This document shows, piece by piece, positions 25,608 through 37,168 of a DNA stretch of 51,794 nucleotides (within the stretch, counting starts at the first letter, position 1; every line of letters starts with the position of its first letter). The notes beneath the pieces were generated by a model. It did no database searches and had not been told where the DNA came from. It worked only from the letters and a program-made list of their open reading frames with translations. Position numbers and translations under genes: made by a program. Origin of the DNA: Planctomycetaceae bacterium (GTDB taxonomy: Bacteria > Planctomycetota > Planctomycetia > Planctomycetales > Planctomycetaceae); NCBI GenBank assembly GCA_029259845.1, contig JAJDEI010000122.1, positions 1 through 51,794 of the forward strand. Reading direction: 5' to 3'.

Positions 25608-25637
25608 GTCCGCCTCCGGGAATTGACTATCTCCTTG

Positions 25638-25660
25638 TTCCCAAACTGGAGTTTGGGGAC
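25638..25660. repeat. Hairpin GTTCCCAAACT-gg-AGTTTGGGGAC
   Basis: Perfect 9-bp core arms (CCCAAACT and AGTTTGGG around GG) plus flanking bases; same family as 7702-7725. It lies between the symporter stop and the enolase-family start and could affect transcription between them. Confidence 0.55.
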
Positions 25661-25760
25661 GAGGTCCACACTTTGAGTTTGGCGTTGGAGTTCAAGCTTT
25701 CGCTTGCATTTGCTGCCTCAAGGCCGAACTCCAACCTGAGGATCCCGGTTGGCAAGGGTT

Positions 25761-27260
25761 TCAGAGATCCATCACCGCTTCAATCTCCGGATCGAGTTTC
25801 GGCGGCGGTGATGCCAGCGAGATGCCGACAAATAGCGTCAGCGACAGCAGCAGGGCGAACGCACCGGCGTTGAAACCATACGGCAATTTCCAGCCCAGCG
25901 ACATCATCCCGAAGTTGACCGCCAGACTGGTGATGATGGCCACGTTGGCAGCCAGCGGCGTGGCGCGCTTCCAGTTGAAGCCGATCGCCACCGTGGGCAT
26001 GATGGCGGCTGCGAAGATTCCCCACCCGTACGCTCCCAACAACCCCACTAAACCTTCGCCCGAGTAAAGAGCGAACAGTGAGGCGAAGACGGCAAGCAAC
26101 AGCGTGGCGATGCGCGCCCACAACAGTTCGCGTTTGAGTGACCGTCCGCGCAAGGCCCGCGGGATGTCGTGCACAATGGCGGCAGCACCGATGTTCAAAA
26201 AACTGTCGGCCGTCGACATAATGGCTGCCAGCAATCCCGCAAACACAAGGCCCGCCAGGATCGGGTGTGTGTAGTATTGCAGGAACTGCGGCGCGGCCGC
26301 GTCGGCTTCGGTCAGGTCCGGATGGTTCCCCTGAATCACCAGTGCCCGCATGGCCAGTCCGATGCTGATCCACAACAGAGCGGTGAACGTGTAGCCGGTG
26401 ATCGACAGCGGCAGCATGAGCCGGATGTCTTTGACCCGCTTGGTCATCATCATTTTGGTGATGACGTGCGGCTGTCCTGCCCCGCCCAGCGCAAAGACAA
26501 AGTACCACGACAAACAGCCGATCATTCCCAGCGTCCCCCAGGGGCCGATCGACGCCGGATCATCGCGCACCAATGTTTCCGACATCCCGCGAAACCCGCC
26601 CTCGACCGCGCTCATTGTCGCCAGACAGACAAGCACCGCCGCCACGACCATCATCACCCCCTGCACGACGTCCGTGTAAACGGAGGCGATGATCCCGCCC
26701 GTCACGCAATAAAACACGAGCACGGCTGAGGAGAGGGCGACACAGGCCTCCAACGGAATTCCCTCAGTCGGCAGGCTGCCACCGAGCGAGTCGTCGAGCA
26801 AGCTCTTGAGGACCGTCGCCATCGCCAGGATTTGTGTGCCCAGGTAACCGAGCACGCCGAGCAGGATCGCCACCGCCGTCCAGAACGATGTGCTGCGGCT
26901 GCCGTACCGCGAACCAACGGCGTCCGGCAGCGAGATCGAATTTTTCAGTTCGGCGAACAGCCGGATGCGTGTCGCGATGAGATGGAACGAGACCGCAAAA
27001 CCGATCGTCGTACAGACCACCATCCACAGCGAACTCATGCCCATCCGATAAACGAGCCCCGGTCCGCCGACGAATCCGAACCCGCTCATCGTGCTGGAAA
27101 ACACGGCGACGCTGGTGACCAGAATCCCCAGGCTCCGCCCCGCCATGAAGAAGTCTTCCGTCGACTTCGTCCGCCGCATGGCCCACAAACCGACGCCAAT
27201 GCACATCAACATGTACAGCGCCACGCTGCCGAGAATGATCTGTGAGCGGAAGGCTTCCAT
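25761..27260 (-). CDS. Sodium:solute symporter (SSS family)
   Basis: 499 residues with 12-13 hydrophobic helices spread along the length, in the inner membrane. Family features are seen: an N-terminal helix ILGSVALYMLMCIGVGLWAM, the TEDFFMAGRSLG motif (residues about 34-45), SVYTDVVQGVMM, and in the C-terminal half LAAIMSTADSFLNIGAAAIVHDI, the SSS signature region. It imports a small solute with Na+; candidates include sugars, sugar acids, amino acids or pantothenate. It is upstream of the enolase-family gene on the same strand, with a 150-bp gap containing a hairpin, so the substrate may be the one that enzyme acts on. That is inference. Confidence 0.92.
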   Translation of the reverse strand: MEAFRSQIILGSVALYMLMCIGVGLWAMRRTKSTEDFFMAGRSLGILVTSVAVFSSTMSGFGFVGGPGLVYRMGMSSLWMVVCTTIGFAVSFHLIATRIRLFAELKNSISLPDAVGSRYGSRSTSFWTAVAILLGVLGYLGTQILAMATVLKSLLDDSLGGSLPTEGIPLEACVALSSAVLVFYCVTGGIIASVYTDVVQGVMMVVAAVLVCLATMSAVEGGFRGMSETLVRDDPASIGPWGTLGMIGCLSWYFVFALGGAGQPHVITKMMMTKRVKDIRLMLPLSITGYTFTALLWISIGLAMRALVIQGNHPDLTEADAAAPQFLQYYTHPILAGLVFAGLLAAIMSTADSFLNIGAAAIVHDIPRALRGRSLKRELLWARIATLLLAVFASLFALYSGEGLVGLLGAYGWGIFAAAIMPTVAIGFNWKRATPLAANVAIITSLAVNFGMMSLGWKLPYGFNAGAFALLLSLTLFVGISLASPPPKLDPEIEAVMDL

Positions 27261-27455
27261 CGTCAGCGTGCAGCCGGTGCGGGAAGTTTGCCAAGGTCAG
27301 TCGTTGGGGAGACGTGAAGACATTCGACAGGCCGGCAGACCGAATTGCAACGCGCGGGGTGTCCTGTCCGCAGCGGCAAGCAGAGCAAACATGCCGCTAC
27401 GCCCACCCCGCACGCTCATGCGGCTTCGCGACATGAGCGTAGTCCCTGTCCCGCC

Positions 27456-28430
27456 CTATATGACTCGAATCGCGCGCGGTTTGTTCAAACAGTCTGTTGC
27501 CACTGACACGAAAGTTGTCACTTTTTGGGCAGGAACAATCGCGAGCGCCCAATCGTCGCCCCCCGCGTCGAATTCAACAAGTGCCCGACCCGAGTCCCGC
27601 AGTTCGGCGGCGAGGACATTGCAGAGATCAGGCACCTCACCCTTGAAAGCTTGCAACCTTACCCAATTGATCGGGGCGGCCTTGGCGGCTGGTGTTGCTC
27701 TCATGCGGCTCACGACGTCCGTTCCGTCGACGTTCCAGTCAAAGCGGGCCAAGACACCCTCGTAGTCCCCGAAATCAACAAGCCAGCACCAGACGTCATC
27801 GGCGCTGTTTGGCGGAGTGATGGCAGTCTCCATGTTCTTGATCCACTTACTCATCAATGACGGCTTGCCGGCGAAAAGGAGACTCGCAGCGCGCGCGATG
27901 GGCTCCGGGATGCAGACCGGGTGACGCTTCCGTTCACCAAGCGGCCACGCGTGGCGAATTTGTTTTTCGACCATGCGCAACCTGGGGTTGTTGTGTCTTT
28001 TCAATGCCTCGTCCATCAGTCGATTGATCTTCTCATGATCGGCGCCTTCGGGAAGTCGCGACGGGGAGTCGTCGCAATAGTCGTCGTTGAATGCGAACCT
28101 CTCCAAGGCATCCATCGCTGCGAGACAATGCTCCTTGCTCAGATGAACCCATCGGTCCAATCGGGACCATGACGGATTGAGTTCGTACAACAGATATCCC
28201 CAGTCGCTCGTAACGGGCGATTCCAAAACGATTTCCAACCAGCGAACCCCTTCGTCATTGCCCAAAGAGGCCAAAGCGTCTTTGACACGGGGTTGCCCCA
28301 GCAGAGAGCGGCGATCGGATGGAGAGACACTGAGCAACTCCTTCAGTATCCCGTTCGATTGACGCCGCAGCCGTCGAATCGTCCAAGCCCTAACCGCACG
28401 TTTTCGCCACTGCGAGATGAACATGGCCAT
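27456..28430 (-). CDS. Hypothetical protein of unknown function
   Basis: About 325 residues from ATG 28430; a GTG at 28481 would add 17. No known domain. It begins with a basic segment (ISQWRKRAVRAWTIRRLRRQSNG) and continues with helical parts such as LSVSPSDRRSLLGQPRVKDALASLG. A C-terminal part DSGRALVEFDAGGDDWALAIVP recalls small immunity or DUF-type proteins, but this is weak. The base composition appears more AT-rich than its neighbours. The lack of family matches plus composition suggests a laterally acquired or fast-evolving gene. It is convergent with the symporter's upstream region and has no operon partner. Confidence 0.65.
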   Translation of the reverse strand: MAMFISQWRKRAVRAWTIRRLRRQSNGILKELLSVSPSDRRSLLGQPRVKDALASLGNDEGVRWLEIVLESPVTSDWGYLLYELNPSWSRLDRWVHLSKEHCLAAMDALERFAFNDDYCDDSPSRLPEGADHEKINRLMDEALKRHNNPRLRMVEKQIRHAWPLGERKRHPVCIPEPIARAASLLFAGKPSLMSKWIKNMETAITPPNSADDVWCWLVDFGDYEGVLARFDWNVDGTDVVSRMRATPAAKAAPINWVRLQAFKGEVPDLCNVLAAELRDSGRALVEFDAGGDDWALAIVPAQKVTTFVSVATDCLNKPRAIRVI

Positions 28431-28870
28431 CGTCACAACTGTCGCAGGAGGAAGGGATACTGAAAGGCGTCGATCTACCACGTCGTTTCTGATTCGGGGA
28501 TGATGCAGGATTCTTCAAAACGACCGCGTCGCCCCTGTGCTTGAGGCGGACATGTGATCGCGTGCTTATTTTGCACCCGACCCCTCATCCGCACAACCAA
28601 CATCTCTGTCCCGCCTTCAACGCCAGCTGGTTGCTCCCGCGTCGCACACGGCGTAGCGAGGTCCCGTGACAGGTCGGAGAGCGTTCCGGGACCAACGTTT
28701 TGTTGAAGCTGGGGCGTCGCACGGAGGCTGGCTGTCGCCGTCGGCTCCGGGCGAGCGCCAATGCATGATTCTGGTGAGCCCGTTGGCGACGGAGAGAATC
28801 TGGCCTACCATGACGGTTGATTGACTACCGCCACGCGGACTCACCAGCGCACCGATTTCCATCCCATTCC
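28431..28870. other. Gene-free spacer with a dispersed repeat
   Basis: No gene supported. Positions 28694-28790 match the first half of the repeat at 22476-22560 (AACGTTTTGTTGAAG, GTCGCCG, GGCTCCGGGC). The promoters of the flanking divergent genes must be here, but I cannot name one. Confidence 0.5.
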
Positions 28871-30775
<1,905 letters not shown>

Positions 30776-31001
30776 CGCCTTCTTGCCGGGGCACGCTGAC
30801 CGGGGCATAATCGAGGTCAGTTCAAACCCGTGTGCCGCAGAGCCTCCCGATCATTCTGACACATCGACGGAGCAAGTCGTTTCGGGCGCCCGGGAGTCCA
30901 GACTACTGCGGTGAGGCCTGCTTGCCCAAAGATGTAGTCGTTTACTTCGTCCCCACCGTCATTGTGGCGGCAGATACCCTGCTTTCGTCGAGGATCGTCA
31001 C

Positions 31002-32120
31002 ATGACAATCGCCATTCGCGACCTCGGGTTGGTCGCAACGATAGTTGGTTTGTACACGGTTTGTGCGTATGCGGACGTGCCTGGAAACCGAGGGTCAGCT
31101 TCTCACGAGCAGGTCCTTCGAGATTCGAGGGATTCACAGTATCAAGTAGTCAAAGGAACTGACGTCCTTGCAATCAAGACTCTTGATGAGCTACGGGCGG
31201 GCGTGGAGGCTTGGCAAAGCAGGATACAGAGCGTCGCAGTTGATTACAGAGTGACGTCGATCCGGCTGCGTGAGAGCAACTCTGAACTCGAAATGAAACG
31301 GCAAGGAAACCTCGGTCAAGCGCATTGGAGCAGAGCGTATCGATACGCCATGCAGGGCGACAAGCGTCTTTCCATACGAACCGAACTCCTCCGGAAAAGA
31401 CTCCCTGACGATCGGAACAGGGTCGGTGGCAGCCGAGAGATGTTACTGCTGTGGGATGGCCATCGGGGGAAACGTTACGGCTCGCTCGACCATTCAGGAA
31501 CGATCACAGCCACGAAGCCCAACAACATCGAGGAGGCCAAGCGAGCGTATTTCCGCTTCATTGGCTTCGGGTATCAGTCGCGGACGCCGGATCGATTCTT
31601 CACGTCAACGGCAAGCAGGCGTGTGTTGCCGCACCTCGAAAGTGTCGATGGGTTCCCCTGCCATGTGATATCAAGTGGCTGGGAGACGATTTGGATTGAC
31701 CACCAGCACGGCTACGCAGTCCGGCGTCGCGTTCTTCTGTCTGGCATCTCCCTAAGCGCCGTCAGATTAGCTCAGGTGCGATACTGCAAGGATTTCAGTG
31801 AAGCCGACCAAGGGATCTGGTGGCCCAAAGAGTGCTGTGCGATCACCTACTTGGCAGCTCTTGATCCGTCACCCTACAGCAGCGACATCCACGACATATG
31901 GACTGTCACAGTTGACAAGCTTCGAATCAACGATGTGCCGGATGAGACATTTGCATTCGGCTTCCCTGTTGGTACGTTCGTCGCTGACACAACGATCAAC
32001 ACGGCGTACTATATGCCGCATAAAGCTGATGACCTTGATGAGGCAATATCCCTAGGCGTGCCGATCAAGGAGAACGGAGCGGTTTCCAGCGAACCCGGTG
32101 TGGTGTTGCCAAAGCCGTGA
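31002..32120 (+). CDS. Secreted LolA-like (outer-membrane lipoprotein-sorting) protein
   Basis: 372 residues with a signal peptide (LVATIVGLYTVCAYA, cleaved before DVPG). The body has the antiparallel-sheet pattern seen in LolA/LolB-like planctomycete proteins: LRAGVEAWQSRIQSVAVDYRVTS at the start, MLLLWDGHRGKRYGSLDHSG in the middle, VDGFPCHVISSGWETIWIDHQHGYAVRRR, and WTVTVDKLRINDVPDETFAFGFPVGTFVADTTINTAYYMP at the end. Many planctomycetes carry dozens of such paralogues with unknown ligands. Its base composition is lower in GC than its neighbours. It stands alone; I am fairly sure of the fold, not of function. Confidence 0.72.
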   Translation: MTIAIRDLGLVATIVGLYTVCAYADVPGNRGSASHEQVLRDSRDSQYQVVKGTDVLAIKTLDELRAGVEAWQSRIQSVAVDYRVTSIRLRESNSELEMKRQGNLGQAHWSRAYRYAMQGDKRLSIRTELLRKRLPDDRNRVGGSREMLLLWDGHRGKRYGSLDHSGTITATKPNNIEEAKRAYFRFIGFGYQSRTPDRFFTSTASRRVLPHLESVDGFPCHVISSGWETIWIDHQHGYAVRRRVLLSGISLSAVRLAQVRYCKDFSEADQGIWWPKECCAITYLAALDPSPYSSDIHDIWTVTVDKLRINDVPDETFAFGFPVGTFVADTTINTAYYMPHKADDLDEAISLGVPIKENGAVSSEPGVVLPKP

Positions 32121-32454
32121 CTCGCGGGTGGCCCAGCCGGGACGGCTGGGTGCCGCAGGCACAAGATGCACCACACTCTGGTCGCGACACACGCGGGACG
32201 TTCGGATCCTCACTGTGAGTTATCTTGTCGCTTCGCGACCCGGCCGACTGGCCGGGGCACGCTGCGGCCAGCCAGTGACGATGTTTGCACATCGGCCTCC
32301 CTGAATGCGACGTTGCTGTTCCGCTGTCACAGGACAGGCCTCGTTGACAACGAACTGTCCGTTTCCTATGACGAATGCCGCTCCGTGGGCGAACCGGGGG
32401 CTTGAGCCGCGGTCTCATCTGTCAGGCACGCGATTGCATTGAGCGCGGAGGATC
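32121..32454. other. Gene-free spacer with CCCAGC hairpin repeat
   Basis: A palindrome CCCAGC-cgggac-GGCTGGG lies near 32131-32150, followed by GTGCCGCAGGCAC, another hairpin. Beyond it is ordinary intergenic sequence up to the ribosome binding site GGAGGATC before the ATG at 32455. Nothing else can be supported. Confidence 0.5.
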
Positions 32455-35400
32455 ATGTCGGTCACCAACTGGTTGCAGGTATTTCGACGGCGGAATCGAG
32501 ACGAATGGCGGCAGTGTTCGCCTTGGCGCGTGCCTCGACGGAGGCGGCGACATTCGCGGCAATGGACGAATGGCGTCGCCGGGCAGGTTGAGATTCTTGA
32601 GACTCGCTTGCTGCTGGCTGCGGTCAACCCGTACGTGCAGAACCCGGCCCAGGATGCGATGACCATTACGTGGTTCACGCAGGCGAACACAGCCGGAACG
32701 CTCACCGTCAGCCTTCCCGGGGGAGCACAGGTCTTCAGCGGTTCGTCCACACCGGTGCTCGCTCCTGAGTTGGCGTATCACGCCAATGAAGTCCCGCTCT
32801 TGCCCGGCGGCATCGATCCCGGCCCCCCCTACAAGCACAACATCAGGGTCACCGGTCTGACCGCCGGTACGACGTACGACTACACGGTCATCCAGGGGGC
32901 GGAAACATACAACAGCAATTTCCGGACGTCGCCAACCGCCAACTCTTCGGTGCGGTTTGTTGTGTATGGCGACTCGGAGACCGAACCAGAATCCACGGGC
33001 TGGAAAACGAGTTGGGCGGTGCCCTCTGAGATCCCGGATGGTTCGACCGGCCGACCGGTCGGTCTGAACAACTACGTCGTCGACCAGACAGAAGGGTATC
33101 TGCAGAACCTCAGCCTGATTGAGTCGCGGAATCCGGACTTTATCGGGATTGCGGGCGACATCGTCCAGGCGGGAGGTGAGCAGCGCGATTGGGACGAGTT
33201 CTGGCGTCACAATTCGGGGGACCTCAACGACATCGCCAGCACCACGCCGATCTTCGCCGCGTTGGGGAACCACGAGAATTGGGGCGGGCCCGGCGGCCTC
33301 GGGGGATACGGGGACGCCGGCGTCATCAGCGCACGAGACAAGTTCAAGACGTACTTCGAAACTCCGGACAACGGCTCGGGGGTTTCGACGTTCGAGGATC
33401 GGTACTTCCGTTATGATTACGGCCCGGTCACCTTTATTTCGCTGGATCTCACCAACGGCCTGCCGGCCGGATCGAGCCAGGACACCAACTTCGCCATTGG
33501 CCCGGGGCCCGGTCCGGAGCCGTTGGTGCCGGATTTCAATCCGGGCTCCACGCAGTACCAGTGGTTGGAAGCCCAACTGGCCGATACGCAGGCGAATAGC
33601 CGGTTCACCTTCGTGCAGTTTCACCACGTGCCCTACTCGGTGGGACCGCACGGCTTTCCTGCCGGGAATGGGGGGAACAACGCCGGGTTCGACAATCAGT
33701 CCGGCGTGCCGGTCCGCATACTGACACCTCTGTTCGCACAGTACGGTGTCGATGCCGTCTTCGCCGGACACGACGAGATGTACGAACGCTCCGTCGTGAA
33801 CGGGATCCAGTTCTATGACTCGGGCATTGGCGGGGACGGCCTGCGCGGCCCCAGTTCGGGACAGGACGGCTCAACCAATCTGCCCAGCACGAATCCCGAC
33901 CAGCAGTTCCTCGCGCATCTCGACGCCCCGGAGGTTTGGAACGGCGACCAACTCGTCAGCGGCGGCAAACATTACGGCCACATGGAAGTCGACGTGTTCC
34001 TCGATACCAACGGGATCTGGACAGCCGAATTGGAACCGGTCTACAACTTCCCGCTCATGGACATCTCCGGCAACGTCACCGGCTGGGAACGGCGGGTGTA
34101 CGACGATGTGGTCGTGCTCACAGCCTCCGGCGTTACGCCAACCAGTACCGCCATCAATGGCAGCGCCAACGCCAACCGCTCCGGCGTCGGTTCGTTGACC
34201 GTCAACTTCGACAACCCGACCACTGTCGGTGCCGCGACGTCACTCAATCTGTTCAACCACACGACCGGCCAAAGCATCGACTTGAGCGCGGCGACGCTGG
34301 TGAACAACGGCAGCACCTCGGTCATGTGGGACCTGTCGGCGGTCACTCTGCCGGATGGCCGCTACACGGCCGAACTGCCCGCGAACGCCACAACGGTCCG
34401 CCTCGCACAGACGCTCACGTTTGAGTACGTGAAACTCGCAGGGGATGTGGACGGCGACGGGTTCGTCAACTTTAACGACTTCTTCGCAGTCGACGTCGAC
34501 TTCAACACCTCCGGCAGCAACTACAAATCGGGAGATGCGGACGGCGACGGGCAGGTCAATTTCAACGATTTCTTCGCAGTCGATACCCACTTCAACGCCT
34601 TGGTGGCCGCGCTGTCGCTGGACTTCGGTGATGTGCCCGACTCGGCGACGTTCCCCACCACGCTGGCCAACGACGGCGCGCGGCACGTGATCACCGGCAA
34701 TACGCTTCGCCTCGGCACCTTGCGGGATGGCGAGGCGGACGGGCTGTCCTCCATTGATGCCACCGGCGACAACGTGAACGGCAGCGACGATGAGAACGGC
34801 ATCGTCATCGTCGGCGACGATCTGATCATCGGCACCAATGTCGGCGTCACGGTGACGGCCAACGTGCCCGCCGCGGCGGTGCTCAACGGCTGGGTCGACT
34901 TCAACCGGGATGGCGACTGGGACGACCCCGGCGAGCAAATCTTCGTGAACGAGCCCATTGCCGACGGCTCCAACAGCCTGACCGTGGCCGTACCTGCCGG
35001 AGCACCGGCGGGCACCACTTTCGCCCGCTTCCGCCTTACCGAGACGGGCGGCTATTCGTACTTCGGCTTCGCGCCGAATGGCGAGGTTGAAGATTACCAG
35101 TTCACCCTCTTCAGCCCGCCTCTGGCACTTGAGGCCGCGACCGGTCAGGACACGAACCCGTCCCTCAGCCCAGAGTCGAGCGAGCCAACTTTCGCCGCCC
35201 GCCTGTTCGGACAAATGTTTGCCTTCTCTCAGCGATTCAGCCGACCGCCGATCAGCATTTTGCCCGACAGCGTGCCGGTGCAGTTCTCACTGTTCACGAT
35301 GACGGGCCAGCCGGTTGCGACCCGATTCCCCGCAGTCGGATTCACGGCCGACAAGGACGATTCCTCGCTGCCAGCGGCCAGTTTGGCGACCAAACCGGCC

Positions 35401-35493
35401 GCGCTGCCGCTGTCAACGGGGCAGCCGTCGGCTGTTGGTGCCGACCGCGGAGCTTTCTTGGTTGCATCTCTTGGCGGGTCTACGTTAAAGTAG
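32455..35493 (+). CDS. Large secreted metallophosphoesterase with dockerin-like and GEVED domains
   Basis: 1012 residues. GGAGG sits three bases before the ATG. The N-terminus (residues 40-55: VEILETRLLLAA) is a planctomycete-type export signal. A fibronectin-like/purple-acid-phosphatase N-terminal domain (50-160) precedes the calcineurin-like phosphoesterase domain: VYGDSE (Asp), GDIVQAGGE, ALGNHENW (NHE motif), QFHHVPYS and GHDEMYER (about 430-445), all metal ligands in order. Residues about 660-720 contain two dockerin-like calcium loops (DVDGDGFVNFNDFF and DADGDGQVNFNDFF). A GEVED domain follows (VDFNRDGDWDDPGEQIF; NGEVEDYQF). It is probably an extracellular phosphatase or nuclease involved in phosphate scavenging, anchored in a large surface complex. 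The PEP-CTERM gene follows 23 bp later. Confidence 0.88.
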   Translation: MSVTNWLQVFRRRNRDEWRQCSPWRVPRRRRRHSRQWTNGVAGQVEILETRLLLAAVNPYVQNPAQDAMTITWFTQANTAGTLTVSLPGGAQVFSGSSTPVLAPELAYHANEVPLLPGGIDPGPPYKHNIRVTGLTAGTTYDYTVIQGAETYNSNFRTSPTANSSVRFVVYGDSETEPESTGWKTSWAVPSEIPDGSTGRPVGLNNYVVDQTEGYLQNLSLIESRNPDFIGIAGDIVQAGGEQRDWDEFWRHNSGDLNDIASTTPIFAALGNHENWGGPGGLGGYGDAGVISARDKFKTYFETPDNGSGVSTFEDRYFRYDYGPVTFISLDLTNGLPAGSSQDTNFAIGPGPGPEPLVPDFNPGSTQYQWLEAQLADTQANSRFTFVQFHHVPYSVGPHGFPAGNGGNNAGFDNQSGVPVRILTPLFAQYGVDAVFAGHDEMYERSVVNGIQFYDSGIGGDGLRGPSSGQDGSTNLPSTNPDQQFLAHLDAPEVWNGDQLVSGGKHYGHMEVDVFLDTNGIWTAELEPVYNFPLMDISGNVTGWERRVYDDVVVLTASGVTPTSTAINGSANANRSGVGSLTVNFDNPTTVGAATSLNLFNHTTGQSIDLSAATLVNNGSTSVMWDLSAVTLPDGRYTAELPANATTVRLAQTLTFEYVKLAGDVDGDGFVNFNDFFAVDVDFNTSGSNYKSGDADGDGQVNFNDFFAVDTHFNALVAALSLDFGDVPDSATFPTTLANDGARHVITGNTLRLGTLRDGEADGLSSIDATGDNVNGSDDENGIVIVGDDLIIGTNVGVTVTANVPAAAVLNGWVDFNRDGDWDDPGEQIFVNEPIADGSNSLTVAVPAGAPAGTTFARFRLTETGGYSYFGFAPNGEVEDYQFTLFSPPLALEAATGQDTNPSLSPESSEPTFAARLFGQMFAFSQRFSRPPISILPDSVPVQFSLFTMTGQPVATRFPAVGFTADKDDSSLPAASLATKPAALPLSTGQPSAVGADRGAFLVASLGGSTLK

Positions 35494-35516
35494 GCGAGAA
35501 CGGAGAACCAACGATA

Positions 35517-36239
35517 ATGCATCGATTGTACACCTTGCGCTTCTTGTTACTGCTCGGCCTTGCCGCTGCTCCCCCGTCGGCGCACGCAGAGCTGGTCACG
35601 TATGGCGTGAACATCGTAGAGACCGGCCCGGTCACGGTCGGCTCGACGATCAACTGGGAAATCTTCGCGACCGTGTCCCAATCGACGGCGAACAACTTCG
35701 GCATTAGCACGACCAGCGTCGACCTGCAGGACTCCTTCGGAGAAACTTTAAATCCCGGGACCGTTGGGGCGATTGGGACGCCTTTCCAATTCTATGACAT
35801 TCGGCAGGGTGGTGCCTTCGAGGCCACTCCGGGGTCAATGCAACTGGAGAACATCGGAGCGTTTCAGTTCCAGCAGGAAGACGGAAGAACGGTCGGCGCG
35901 GACCCCGCAAACGGCGGCACCTTGGGACCGTTTCTGCTTGCCACAGGATCGTACACTGCCAACACAGTCGGGTTACACACGCTGAGCGCTTCTGTCGTCT
36001 CCACGGGCAGCTTCGGCAAATACTATACGGCCCCTATGCAGGGCTCCGGGAACGGCACCCCCACGGAGTTTGAAGCTGGCAGTTTTGGTTCCGATTCAAT
36101 CACGGTCACCAGCGCTACCGCCGTTCCTGAGCCGTCCAGCTTGGCGATGATGGGACTCGCAGCCTGCGGCATGCTTGGCCTTCACTGGCGTCGCCGCCGG
36201 AAGGCAGCAGCACCGCACGGACAAGCTCAGTCCGCGTAG
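35517..36239 (+). CDS. PEP-CTERM sorted secreted protein
   Basis: 240 residues. N-terminal signal peptide LRFLLLLGLAAAPPSAHA, then a beta-rich domain (about 26-200) with no recognised catalytic residues, and at the C-terminus the PEP-CTERM motif AVPEPSSLAMMGLAACGMLGLHWRRRR: Pro-Glu-Pro, hydrophobic helix and basic tail. Such proteins are cut by exosortase and usually end up in the exopolysaccharide or biofilm matrix, which fits the export operon at 19-22 kb. The start lies 23 bases after the phosphoesterase gene, so the two are probably co-transcribed. No exosortase gene is in this window. Confidence 0.9.
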   Translation: MHRLYTLRFLLLLGLAAAPPSAHAELVTYGVNIVETGPVTVGSTINWEIFATVSQSTANNFGISTTSVDLQDSFGETLNPGTVGAIGTPFQFYDIRQGGAFEATPGSMQLENIGAFQFQQEDGRTVGADPANGGTLGPFLLATGSYTANTVGLHTLSASVVSTGSFGKYYTAPMQGSGNGTPTEFEAGSFGSDSITVTSATAVPEPSSLAMMGLAACGMLGLHWRRRRKAAAPHGQAQSA

Positions 36240-36326
36240 CCTCAGTCCGAGTAACGGCATCGCACGAAAAATCGTGCCGGCGCTGATCGGTGGCGGTGCG
36301 ATTGACAGGACGAGTGGACCGCGGAT

Positions 36327-36375
36327 CAGAGCCGGGCCCGTCAGGAAGCGACGGATCACACGCGTCGGCAGCCTC
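36327..36375. repeat. Half copy of the 100-bp inverted repeat
   Basis: CAGAGCCGGGCCCGTCAGGA and the continuing AAGCGACGGATCACACG match the left arm at 4038-4083 with few changes. The right arm is missing. It lies in the convergent gap between the PEP-CTERM and protoglobin genes. Confidence 0.55.
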
Positions 36376-36496
36376 GCGACTGTTCCATACTCGCTCTGCG
36401 GCCACTGCTATCAAAGCATCAGCAGCCAGCGGTCGCATCTTCCGACGTGGCTGGAAGGTTCCAGCGCTCGTGGTCGAGGCATTCACCGCAACCGGC

Positions 36497-37066
36497 TCAC
36501 ACGTAGTGCCGTTGGATGAAGTCGTTTTGGATCCAGAGGAGTTTGGTAAAGGCGCGTTGCGTCTTGAGCGCCGCTTCCGGGGCGAGCGGGGCTCGGGCGA
36601 CGGCTTCGACCAGCATATCGCCCAGCACGCCGAGCAGCGCATTCATCTGAACCTGGGGAACGTCGATCTCCTTACTGCCCGCGCGGGGGGTGTGAATCTT
36701 GCCGACCATGTCGAGATACTGCACCATCTTGGCGTCGTAGGATCGCCCGATCAATTGCATGAAGTAGCGGTTGAGGTGGTCCTTGCGAAATTGAATCTGC
36801 GGATGATTGGCGCTGAGGTCGGACAGGCTTTGGGGGAGTTCGCCGTCATAGCCGTCCTGACGCGGCACGAAATGGCGTGCGGTCGCGTCGTAACTCATGA
36901 GTTTGTCGTACGTCGTGTCGACCAATTCGGCAATGCGCGGGCCAATGTGCGGGGCAAACGCTTGGATGGCGGCAACATCATCGGGGCCGAATCCGATGAA
37001 GTCGGCCAGATACTCGTAGCGGTACTGCGGTTCCGCCTCGAGGCGGGCTTCGTCGATCTGCTGCAT
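36497..37066 (-). CDS. Protoglobin-family haem protein
   Basis: 189 residues from ATG 37066, chosen for a GAAAGAG ribosome binding site just upstream; an in-frame ATG at 37105 is poorer. Single-domain globin of the protoglobin/globin-coupled-sensor type: opening YRYEYLADFIGFGPDDVAAIQAF, the helical core, and the proximal haem His125 in DMVGKIHTPRAG, then MNALLGVLGDMLVEAVA. Protoglobins bind O2, CO and NO. Being the last gene of an hcp-containing operon it most likely traps or detoxifies nitric oxide. No signalling output domain is fused. A terminator-like hairpin separates it from hcp, which may reduce its expression relative to hcp. Confidence 0.88.
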   Translation of the reverse strand: MQQIDEARLEAEPQYRYEYLADFIGFGPDDVAAIQAFAPHIGPRIAELVDTTYDKLMSYDATARHFVPRQDGYDGELPQSLSDLSANHPQIQFRKDHLNRYFMQLIGRSYDAKMVQYLDMVGKIHTPRAGSKEIDVPQVQMNALLGVLGDMLVEAVARAPLAPEAALKTQRAFTKLLWIQNDFIQRHYV

Positions 37067-37100
37067 GGCTCTTTCGTGGTCAATTGCGAGGAGACTCAAA

Positions 37101-37140
37101 AACACCGAAGGCGGCCATTCGAGCGAACCCGATGGCCGCC
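37101..37140 (-). terminator. Terminator-like hairpin between hcp and protoglobin
   Basis: On the minus strand GGCGGCCAT (37132-37140) pairs with ATGGCCGCC (37110-37118), a 9-bp perfect GC-rich stem, followed by TTCGGTGTTTTTGAG. The T-run is not immediate, so partial termination or attenuation is more likely than complete stop. It would set a lower protoglobin level than hcp. Confidence 0.5.
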
Positions 37141-37168
37141 TTTCGCGGCATCCCAGGAGAGTTCAGAA

